Positions 6,955 to 12,658 of a DNA stretch of 12,658 nt are shown here, in pieces; within the stretch, counting starts at the first letter, position 1, and every line of letters starts with the position of its first letter. The DNA is taken from assembly GCA_013290085.1 (NCBI GenBank), contig JABCYS010000013.1, positions 1-12,658 on the forward strand, read 5' to 3'. This DNA is from Candidatus Babelota bacterium (GTDB lineage: Bacteria > Dependentiae > Babeliae > Babeliales > JABCYS01). The position numbers and the translations under genes are program-made. Below the pieces are notes generated by a model, which searched no databases, was not told the origin of the DNA, and saw only the letters and a program-made list of their open reading frames with translations.

Positions 6955-7138
6955 CTTCGTCCCCCTCATCAGTTACCTCTTGAGTAGTAACAGTCTTGTT
7001 TTCATACGGTTTATAAAACTCTTCACTAAAAAATGGTGGCGTATAATCATCAAGTGAACTTGCACAGGTAGGACAGGCATACGCCTGCGGCGCCAACTCC
7101 AACAATAACGTTATAAGTACTATGGTTTTTAGCTTCAT
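6893..7138 (-). CDS. Small exported protein with CPTC motif and acidic tail, 81 aa
   Basis: ATG preceded by AGGAG with a 5-base spacer (AGGAGATAACATG), a near-ideal ribosome site. Residues 1-21 are a signal peptide (MKLKTIVLITLLLELAPQAYA). Cleavage after AYA would leave the mature protein starting at CPTC (22-25); alternatively Cys22 might be a lipidated cysteine, although Ala at -3 is atypical for a lipobox. The mature chain of 60 residues is acidic (DEGDEDEEKD at 58-67), with no further cysteine, and ends in a proline/alanine tail (PAGVPAPAIPTE). That tail is coded by the same DNA as the signal peptide of the next gene, in another frame. First gene of a two-gene unit. Function not recognised; CxxC could be redox-active or metal-binding. 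Confidence 0.7.
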   Translation of the reverse strand: MKLKTIVLITLLLELAPQAYACPTCASSLDDYTPPFFSEEFYKPYENKTVTTQEVTDEGDEDEEKDVTMPAGVPAPAIPTE

Positions 7139-7191
7139 GTTATCTCCTAATCCCCAATAAATTATTTACTATTTGAACTATATCATCATTA

Positions 7192-7221
7192 ATTATACCT
7201 GTGCAGATTGCCAAACAGCAA
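7192..7221 (-). promoter_or_regulatory. Probable promoter of the overlapping small-protein pair
   Basis: On the minus strand TTGCTG (7221-7216), an 18-base spacer, then a perfect TATAAT (7197-7192). Transcription would start near 7185 and give a leader of about 45 nt before ATG 7138. It sits downstream of the terminator that ends pheS-galU, consistent with an independent unit. Confidence 0.55.
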
Positions 7222-7261
7222 TATTTCGCGAAAAAAGGGGGAGAGATTGTTTTTAGATAAA

Positions 7262-7290
7262 CAAAAAAGCCCCGACTAAAAGTCGGAACT
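7262..7290 (-). terminator. Intrinsic terminator of the pheS-galU unit
   Basis: On the minus strand a stem CCGACT / AGTCGG (6 bp, 3-base TTT loop; bases 7272-7277 and 7281-7286) is followed by GGGC and a run of six Ts (7263-7268). It lies 35-40 bases past the galU stop, in the right orientation. Confidence 0.88.
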
Positions 7291-7324
7291 TCTTGCGTAT
7301 TTTGAGCGGGTGAGGAATTAAAAG

Positions 7325-8245
7325 TTAAAGCGTATGTTCAATATTTTTTGCGCTGTTGTACAAGAAGGAATCAACGCCGTACAGATCCTTGAGATATTTT
7401 TTTACGTGAGGACCGTAGTAAGGATCTTGGAGACTGAGGCCAATAACAGCCTTTATCCAACCAAGGGGCGAGCCGATATCATAGCGCGTGCCTTGAATTT
7501 TATATGCAAAAACCTTCTCATTGTTTTTGAGCATATGTCCGATAGCATCAGTGAGTTGTAATTCACCTACTGCATACGTGCTAATCTCATCAAGTGAATT
7601 GAAAATTTTGTTAGATAAAACATAGCGACCAATGATCGCTAAATTAGAAGGAGCATCCTTTTGATCAGGCTTTTCTACCAAGTGAGAGACTTGAAACAAA
7701 TGGGGAGTAATTTGCTTTTTAACCCCAATAACGCCATAGGAAGAAATGCAATCTGCCGGTACTTCTTGCACAGCGATGACCGATCCTTTTTCTTGCCGCG
7801 CAATGCGAATAAGTTGTGCAAGAGCAGGGGTTCCTTCGGTTGTTATAATGTCATCGGGTAAACAAACACCAAAATATTCTTTCCCGATTGCATGACGCGC
7901 CATCCATAGAGCATGTCCAAGCCCCAGCGGTTCATTTTGGCGAATGTAGGTAAAATGTGCATTGCGAACTATTTTTTTTACATCGGAAAGAAGTTCCGCT
8001 CGTCCTTTTTCTGTTACGGTCGTTTCCAGGTGTGAGGGAAGGTCAAAATAATCAATAATCGGATCCTTGCCGTGTGCTGTAATGACAATGTAATTGGTAA
8101 GTGCTGATGCTAAACCTTCTTCAACAATGAGCTGAATAGCCGGCTTGTTAAGGAGTGGTAACATTTCTTTGGGTACAACGGTGGAATAAGGGAAAAAGCG
8201 CGTGCCAAGTCCGGCAGCCGGGATTACTACTTTAGATATGTCCAT
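7325..8245 (-). CDS. galU: UTP--glucose-1-phosphate uridylyltransferase, 306 aa
   Basis: Makes UDP-glucose from UTP and glucose-1-phosphate (EC 2.7.7.9) for envelope glycans and sugar interconversion; cytoplasmic. The nucleotidyltransferase fold is complete: IPAAGLGTRFFP (8-19) with PKEMLPLLNKP (25-35), GLGHALWMA (108-116), the metal-binding LPDDI (129-133), YGVIG (170-174), the catalytic-lysine motif VEKP (190-193), GRYVL (206-210), GELQLTDAI (227-235) and GTRYDIGSPLGWIKA (252-266). Length is typical. Small departures from the usual GalU consensus are FFPYSTVVPKE in place of FLPATKAIPKE and YDIGSPLGW in place of FDCGSKLGY; catalytic positions are kept. ATG has GGAG with a 5-base spacer. It begins 30 nt after the pheS stop on the same strand and ends just before an intrinsic terminator, so it is the last gene of a pheS-galU transcript. 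Confidence 0.93.
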   Translation of the reverse strand: MDISKVVIPAAGLGTRFFPYSTVVPKEMLPLLNKPAIQLIVEEGLASALTNYIVITAHGKDPIIDYFDLPSHLETTVTEKGRAELLSDVKKIVRNAHFTYIRQNEPLGLGHALWMARHAIGKEYFGVCLPDDIITTEGTPALAQLIRIARQEKGSVIAVQEVPADCISSYGVIGVKKQITPHLFQVSHLVEKPDQKDAPSNLAIIGRYVLSNKIFNSLDEISTYAVGELQLTDAIGHMLKNNEKVFAYKIQGTRYDIGSPLGWIKAVIGLSLQDPYYGPHVKKYLKDLYGVDSFLYNSAKNIEHTL

Positions 8246-8275
8246 TGATACTCCTTTTAAGTTTTTTTTGCTCCA

Positions 8276-9310
8276 CTAAAATTGCGTCAAAAATTCAAGC
8301 TTTCCACTATGTAATAAGCGAATATCATTGATGCCGTACGTTAACATAGCAAGTCGCGTCAACCCAAATCCAAATGCAAAACCTGAATAAATAGTAGGGT
8401 CAATACCACTCATGCGTAATACATTTGGGTGAATAAGACCGGCGCCCGCCGTTTCTATCCAACCAGTTTTCTTACAAACCGAACACCCACCTTTGCAAAA
8501 AGGACAGGATATATCAAGTTCAACCCCCGGTTCAACGAAAGGGAAGTAGCCGGGACGTACGCGAAGCTTTAAATCTGATTTATCAAAAATTGCCCTGAGC
8601 ACTGTCTGTGCCGTAGCAAGAAGATGCGCCATAGAAATATTTTTATCGATGACCATACCCTCGGTCTGCATGAACATGAAGTCATGAGAAGCATCGGTTG
8701 CCTCATGGCGATAACAACGCCCAGGGGCGAGGATGGCAATAGGGGGTTTTGCATGTTCCATGGCGTGAATTTGTACCGGTGAGGTATGGGTGCGCATTAA
8801 TAACCCCGGCACATCGAGCCAGAAGGTATCATGCATATCCCGCGCAGGGTGGTCATCGGGGATGTTAAGAGCTTTAAAATTGTAGTAATCGGTTTCAACT
8901 TCTGGGCCATCAGCTATCTCAAAGCCCATGGTGATAAAAACATCCTCTATTTTTTCAATCACATGGGTGTAGGGATGCAGGCTACCCTTGAGCTGTCCTG
9001 GCTTGTCAGCGGTGACATCAAAGTATTGCTGTTGTAAAACTTTGCCGGCGTTTTCCGATGCCTGCAACTCTTCCTGCTTAGCAGAAAACAGGGCCTGTGC
9101 CTCGGATTTAAGGGTATTAAGTTGTGGGCCAAAAACCTTTTTTTCTTCGAGAGAGAGCGTTTTGAGGGTCTCCATAACCTGGGCTATGGTGCCGTTGCGG
9201 CTTAAAAAGGAGAGGCGAACAGTTTCGAGTTGATCTTTGGTGGTTACCCGGGCCAAAGCATCGATAAATTGCTTCTTTAACTCGATAATCTGTTGATCAA
9301 GATTTTTCAC
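8276..9310 (-). CDS. pheS: Phenylalanyl-tRNA synthetase alpha subunit, 344 aa
   Basis: Catalytic subunit of the (alpha-beta)2 enzyme that charges tRNA-Phe. Residues 1-90 are the helical coiled-coil arm. The class II core follows: motif 1 around HPYTHVIEKIEDVFITMGFE (112-131), motif 2 around RTHTSPVQ and GRCYRHEATDASHDFMFMQ (197-215), and motif 3 GFAFGFGLTRLAML (310-323). Between motifs 2 and 3 lies a four-cysteine insert, CPFCKGGCSVCK (Cys269, 272, 276, 279), probably a structural zinc site; E. coli PheS lacks these cysteines. The start codon is GTG, with AAGGG about six bases upstream. The partner pheT, often directly downstream, is absent; galU follows after 30 nt instead. The tRNA-Phe gene is divergent, 120 nt upstream. 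Confidence 0.96.
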   Translation of the reverse strand: MKNLDQQIIELKKQFIDALARVTTKDQLETVRLSFLSRNGTIAQVMETLKTLSLEEKKVFGPQLNTLKSEAQALFSAKQEELQASENAGKVLQQQYFDVTADKPGQLKGSLHPYTHVIEKIEDVFITMGFEIADGPEVETDYYNFKALNIPDDHPARDMHDTFWLDVPGLLMRTHTSPVQIHAMEHAKPPIAILAPGRCYRHEATDASHDFMFMQTEGMVIDKNISMAHLLATAQTVLRAIFDKSDLKLRVRPGYFPFVEPGVELDISCPFCKGGCSVCKKTGWIETAGAGLIHPNVLRMSGIDPTIYSGFAFGFGLTRLAMLTYGINDIRLLHSGKLEFLTQF

Positions 9311-9341
9311 GGATAACCCTTATAAATTTTTAATTTGGCAC

Positions 9342-9370
9342 AGCTTAACAAACAGGTTTTTGCTTGGCAA
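9342..9370 (-). promoter_or_regulatory. Possible promoter of pheS-galU
   Basis: On the minus strand TTGCCA (9370-9365), 17 bases, then TAAGCT (9347-9342), about 30 bases before the pheS GTG. The hexamers match the consensus only in part. It lies back to back with the tRNA-Phe promoter, and the two -35 elements are about 6 bases apart. Confidence 0.35.
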
Positions 9371-9376
9371 TGTAAT

Positions 9377-9404
9377 TTGACAAAACCCCGATGGACAGTA
9401 CAAT
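9377..9404 (+). promoter_or_regulatory. Promoter of tRNA-Phe
   Basis: A perfect -35 TTGACA (9377-9382), 16-base spacer, and TACAAT (9399-9404). The predicted start near 9411 leaves about 20 nt of 5' leader before the mature tRNA. Confidence 0.75.
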
Positions 9405-9430
9405 TCTTTCATACTTTTTTTCTCATTTTT

Positions 9431-9505
9431 GCCGGGGTAGCTCAGTGGTAGAGCAGAAGCCTGAAGAGCTTTGTGTCGTTGGTTCGATTCCGACCCCCGG
9501 CACCA
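9431..9505 (+). tRNA. tRNA-Phe, anticodon GAA
   Basis: A full cloverleaf can be drawn. The acceptor stem is 9431-9437 with 9495-9501 (GCCGGGG/CCCCGGC). The D stem is GCTC/GAGC (9440-9443, 9451-9454) around AGTGGTA. The anticodon stem is GAAGC/GCTTT (9456-9460, 9468-9472) with loop CTGAAGA and anticodon GAA at 9463-9465. The variable loop is GTGTC. The T stem is GTTGG/CCGAC with loop TTCGATT. The discriminator is A9502 and CCA (9503-9505) is encoded in the genome. A run of seven Ts follows at once (9506-9512) and may end transcription. GAA reads both Phe codons; the substrate relationship with the adjacent pheS is direct. Confidence 0.97.
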
Positions 9506-9592
9506 TTTTTTTGAAAACTCTTTCTTCAATTATGAAACTGTACTATGGTTAGCAAAAGCGGGTAACGTTGGCGCTGAAGAAAGATATTCTCA

Positions 9593-10255
9593 ATGAAGCA
9601 AAAAATATCTTCTGATAAATATAATGTTGCATGGTTTAGGCTTGCAGAGTTCGTATCTCGTGGCGAGAAAGAACGTGCGCTTGCCATGTACCGTCTTTTG
9701 TCCCACTCGCTTGATGATAAAGCCTTTGCGCGACAACTAGAAGCAGATCTCCTTCTTTCCTTTAATGATGACATGGCGTACGAACGCTACGGCCAAGCTT
9801 CCAAACTTTATTTAGACCAAGGCCGACAAATGGAAGCGGCTGCTGTTTACGAACACATGGTAACCATGGAACCAACAACCGAGGGGCAGCTTGAACAGTT
9901 GGTAAATCTGTACAAACAGATGCCAAAAAATGTACGTATCTTTGAGTCTACGCAACATGTGCTTCGTTGGTTAATGAATAATAAAGAGTTCGAAAAAGTT
10001 TCATCAGTTTTACAAAAGATCAACGATCCAAGCCAATTTACGGTAGTGCATCAAGAATTAGTGCAAGCATGGCTCAAGGTGGAGAACCCACCCACCGACT
10101 CGCTCATGGTGCATGTGAAAAAAATTATCGACCATTATTTCTCGGCAAAACAACAAAAATCTCTGCAAACATTTCTCATGACACTCAAGATGCTCCATGA
10201 CTTGCTCTATCAAAAAGCATGTAGTTATATCCAAGAGGGGAATTTTAAACATTAA
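9593..10255 (+). CDS. Helical-repeat (TPR-like) protein of unknown function, 220 aa
   Basis: ATG 9593 is the first start after an in-frame stop at 9575; a purine-rich AAGAAAG about ten bases upstream is an acceptable ribosome site. There is no signal peptide or membrane segment, so it is probably cytoplasmic. Residues 10-110 read as antiparallel helix pairs of the TPR type: AWFRLAEFVSRGEKERALAM (13-32), YGQASKLYLDQGRQMEAAAV (66-85) with the typical small residues and a VYEHMVTMEP turn, then QLEQLVNLYKQM. The second half is also helical and more basic, ending GNFKH. TPR-type folds mediate protein-protein contact, but no partner is visible. It is convergent with dnaE, 53 nt between stops, with no clear terminator there. 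Not assignable to a named family. Confidence 0.75.
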   Translation: MKQKISSDKYNVAWFRLAEFVSRGEKERALAMYRLLSHSLDDKAFARQLEADLLLSFNDDMAYERYGQASKLYLDQGRQMEAAAVYEHMVTMEPTTEGQLEQLVNLYKQMPKNVRIFESTQHVLRWLMNNKEFEKVSSVLQKINDPSQFTVVHQELVQAWLKVENPPTDSLMVHVKKIIDHYFSAKQQKSLQTFLMTLKMLHDLLYQKACSYIQEGNFKH

Positions 10256-10308
10256 GATCGAAGGGGATGGGTAGCTTAATGATTTGGATGGACTCGACCT
10301 TGATTCCA

Positions 10309-12658
10309 CTAAGAACTAATACGAATACCAAGCCGTAATTTTTCTAATGTTCGTAACAGCTCAAGGTCAAACCCAACTTTCTGCCGTGTGATAATCTCCA
10401 CCCGCTTACTATTTTCGGAAAGTTGAAAACTCAAAGGAATTTTCCCCTTGGGTAACTTTGCCTGTACCTCGTGCAACAATGACTCTTCAAAAACAGCCGG
10501 CAACTGTAAACAAATTTTTGAAAATGAAGGCCATTGCTCAAAAAAAAGTTCCATGGGTACAAAATCATTTGCCTTTATTTTACACAGATGTGGCGAGGCA
10601 AGATCAAGTGCGCCACGCACCACAAAAACATGATGCTGCGCAAGAAGATGCTCTACTTTTTGAAATGTTTTTGGAAATAAAACTATCTCGGCTTTCGAAA
10701 CACCATCTTCCAAATTCACAAAGGCCATACGATCACCTTTTTTGGTGAGGATAACTTTTGAATTTTTGATCAGCCCGCATCCCATAACCACGGGTTCTTG
10801 TGTTCCGGTGGCAGTTTGAGCAGCATTGAGCGACTCAGCAAAGGTTGGTATGCCAAGCCATTTGAGCTGTTGGCGATAACTATCAAGTGGATGAGCGCTC
10901 AAATAAAAACCAACAACTTCCCGCTCTTTTTCCAACTTGGTCTTATCATCCCATGCCGCCAAGGGTTGATAGGCATACAACTCGTCCTGCGCTGTTTTAT
11001 TTTCCACCGCACCAAATAACCCCATTTGTCCCGTAGCAGCCTCCTTTTTATGGGTGGTGGCCAACTCGATAATTTTTTGGAGCTCTTCAGTTTTTTGTGC
11101 GCGGTTTCCTGGCAGGTTATCAAATGCTCCTGCCCAAATAAGATGCTCAATAACCCGCTTATTCGAGGTGCGCAAATCAACACGCTTACAAAAATCGAAC
11201 AAATCTAAGAACGGTTTTTTCTCACGCTCGGCAATAATATTTTCTACTGCCGTAAGCCCCACATTTTTTATCCCCTGCAATCCGAACAAAAGTTTTCCCT
11301 GCACCACGGTAAAATCAGTCATGGAGCGTGCAATGTCAGGCTGCAAAATCTCCAACCCCATATCCTTTGCTTCCTGCAAGTAAAAGACCATTTTATCAGT
11401 ATCACTTGCTTCAAGCGTAATCAGACAGGCCATAAATTCGGCGGGGAAGTTGGCTTTCAGATAAGCCGTTTGATAGGCAATGAGTGCATAAGCGGCCGAG
11501 TGAGATTTATTAAATCCATAACCGGCAAAATAAGCCATGAGGTCAAACAGATCGCCCGACTTTTTTTCATCAAAGTGGCGAGCCTTAGCTTTTTCAATAA
11601 AAATGACACGCTGCTTTGCCATCTCATCGGCTTTTTTCTTACCCATTGCCCGGCGTAAAATATCTGACTCACCCAAACTGTAACCGGCAATCGCTGATGC
11701 AATCTTCATGACCTGTTCTTGGTACACGATAACGCCGTACGTTTCTTCTAACACCGGTCTGAGCTCGGGGAATAAATATTCAACCTTTTGTTTGCCGTGG
11801 CGACGCGCAATGTAATCATCAACCATGCCCGAGCCGAGTGGTCCTGGGCGGTAGAGTGCGTTGACCGCGATGATATCCTCAAACTTATCCGGCTGGAGTT
11901 TGCGCAACACATCTTTTAAGCCATCAGATTCTAATTGGAACACGCCAGAGGTGTTGCCCGCGCACAGCAGTTCAAATGTTTTTGCATCAGCAAGCGGAAG
12001 TTTGTCGATGTTCAGTTGTACAGCATGATTCTTTTCAATGAGCCGTAAGGCCTTATCGATAAGGGTGAGGTTTTTTAAACCCAACAGATCCATTTTAAGA
12101 AAGCCGAGACTTTCAAGTTCCACCATCGCGTACTGCGTAACTAACTCATTGGATTTTGGCGGAACGTAAACCGGCAATACTTCATCAATCGGTTCAGGGG
12201 AGATCACAATCCCCGCAGCATGTTTTGAAGCATGCCGTGTTAACCCTTCAAGGCGAAATGCTAAATCAAAAAGTTGTGCTACTTTGGGATTACTCTCGAT
12301 TAATTCTTTTAACCGCGGCTCTTGGTCGATTGCTTCTTTGAGGGTGATTTTCAATTGGTCGGGAATGAGCCCGGTGATCATGTTCGAATCTTCAAACGGT
12401 ATGCCAAGGACGCGCGCAACATCTTTTACCACGCCTTTTGCCATCATGGTACCAAACGTAATGATCTGACACACCTTATCATGTCCATACTTGTCGCGCA
12501 CTTGCTGAATGACGCGCTCACGACCTTCAATGCAAAAGTCGATATCAATATCAGGCATGGTGATACGTTCAGGATTTAAAAAGCGCTCAAACAAAAGATT
12601 GTATTTTAAGGGATCGATGTTGGTGATTTCCAAAGCCCAAGCAACGAGCGATCCTGCA
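10309..12658 (-). CDS. dnaE: DNA polymerase III alpha subunit, C-terminal 782 aa (5' end outside window)
   Basis: Replicative DNA polymerase. The frame runs off the right edge: residues AGSLVAWA precede the TTG (12633) that could be mistaken for a start and match the conserved AGSLVAYAL stretch of DnaE, so the gene continues. The N-terminal PHP domain and first part of the palm are missing; about 380 residues should lie outside. The visible part contains the palm motif MPDIDIDFC (34-42) with the first two catalytic aspartates (E. coli D401/D403), the third in LKMDLLGL at about 190 (E. coli D555, same 154-residue spacing), GYGFNKSHSAAYA (379-391), the helix-hairpin-helix region (about 456-478), an internal clamp-binding motif GQMGLFG (543-549) and the OB fold (about 620-690). 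The C-terminus is complete and of DnaE1 type, without an exonuclease domain. Confidence 0.96.
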   Translation of the reverse strand, partial: AGSLVAWALEITNIDPLKYNLLFERFLNPERITMPDIDIDFCIEGRERVIQQVRDKYGHDKVCQIITFGTMMAKGVVKDVARVLGIPFEDSNMITGLIPDQLKITLKEAIDQEPRLKELIESNPKVAQLFDLAFRLEGLTRHASKHAAGIVISPEPIDEVLPVYVPPKSNELVTQYAMVELESLGFLKMDLLGLKNLTLIDKALRLIEKNHAVQLNIDKLPLADAKTFELLCAGNTSGVFQLESDGLKDVLRKLQPDKFEDIIAVNALYRPGPLGSGMVDDYIARRHGKQKVEYLFPELRPVLEETYGVIVYQEQVMKIASAIAGYSLGESDILRRAMGKKKADEMAKQRVIFIEKAKARHFDEKKSGDLFDLMAYFAGYGFNKSHSAAYALIAYQTAYLKANFPAEFMACLITLEASDTDKMVFYLQEAKDMGLEILQPDIARSMTDFTVVQGKLLFGLQGIKNVGLTAVENIIAEREKKPFLDLFDFCKRVDLRTSNKRVIEHLIWAGAFDNLPGNRAQKTEELQKIIELATTHKKEAATGQMGLFGAVENKTAQDELYAYQPLAAWDDKTKLEKEREVVGFYLSAHPLDSYRQQLKWLGIPTFAESLNAAQTATGTQEPVVMGCGLIKNSKVILTKKGDRMAFVNLEDGVSKAEIVLFPKTFQKVEHLLAQHHVFVVRGALDLASPHLCKIKANDFVPMELFFEQWPSFSKICLQLPAVFEESLLHEVQAKLPKGKIPLSFQLSENSKRVEIITRQKVGFDLELLRTLEKLRLGIRISS

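Noticed and set aside
6893..6969. Frameshift joining the two small exported genes into one
   Set aside because: Each has its own complete signal peptide and ribosome site, so two genes are the simpler reading.
9311..9430. Phe-rich leader peptide and attenuator for pheS
   Set aside because: The only short frame has two phenylalanines, not consecutive, and no terminator/antiterminator hairpins can be drawn.
9320..9529. 69-codon minus-strand frame across the tRNA-Phe gene
   Set aside because: It runs antisense through the tRNA; its sequence (for example GSESNQRHKALQASALPLSYPG) is the familiar false protein read from the back of a tRNA.
10256..10308. Bidirectional terminator between the TPR-like gene and dnaE
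   Set aside because: Only a bulged stem with a loop of more than 30 bases can be drawn and there is no T tract.
10448..12579. Several 60-110 codon plus-strand frames under dnaE
   Set aside because: All are antisense to conserved dnaE motifs and lack start signals.
12631..12633. TTG as the dnaE start codon
   Set aside because: The frame continues upstream with the conserved AGSLVAWAL sequence, so this is an internal leucine codon of a gene cut by the window.
1..12658. CRISPR array, insertion sequence, phage or defence system
   Set aside because: No regularly spaced repeats, transposase or integrase motifs, flanking inverted repeats, or nuclease/helicase modules are visible anywhere in the window.

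Overview
The window looks like a chromosomal segment of a Gram-negative-type bacterium with moderately AT-rich DNA, good Shine-Dalgarno sequences and an unusually high share of small exported proteins. Six of the twelve protein genes begin with a hydrophobic export signal, and one of these is a leucine-rich-repeat (LRR) protein. Together with core genes arranged out of their usual operons (pheS without pheT), this suggests a host-associated lineage with a reduced or shuffled genome. Candidatus Dependentiae (TM6) or a similarly symbiotic group would fit. That placement is an inference from gene style only; no sequence comparison was possible.

Layout. Positions 1-359 (+) hold the 3' end of an unrecognised gene that enters from the left edge. 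Positions 374-3464 are a run of minus-strand genes, read from right to left: a 104-residue protein with a hydrophobic N-terminus, a GT-B/GT4-like glycosyltransferase, a secreted LRR protein with a membrane segment and alanine-rich tail, and a 147-residue exported protein. Divergent from these, 3613-6553 (+) is a two-gene unit: an exported PEBP/YbhB-family protein and, 4 nt later, phosphoenolpyruvate synthase (ppsA). Convergent to ppsA is a pair of overlapping minus-strand genes (6550-7138) for two small exported cysteine-containing proteins. A clear intrinsic terminator (7262-7290) closes the next minus-strand unit, pheS-galU (7325-9310). A tRNA-Phe(GAA) gene with its own strong promoter lies divergent from pheS. 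Then come a helical-repeat protein of unknown role (9593-10255, +) and, on the minus strand and running off the right edge, the C-terminal two thirds of the replicative DNA polymerase dnaE.

How the genes relate. The core functions are translation of phenylalanine codons (pheS plus tRNA-Phe), central carbon and sugar-nucleotide metabolism (ppsA, galU), envelope glycan assembly (glycosyltransferase, possibly using sugars derived from GalU's UDP-glucose) and replication (dnaE). The accessory content is the set of small exported proteins. I see no mobile element, CRISPR array, phage module or defence system. The least explained items are the overlapping cysteine-rich pair and the LRR/TM/Ala-tail protein. 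No stretch longer than about 190 bases lacks a gene.
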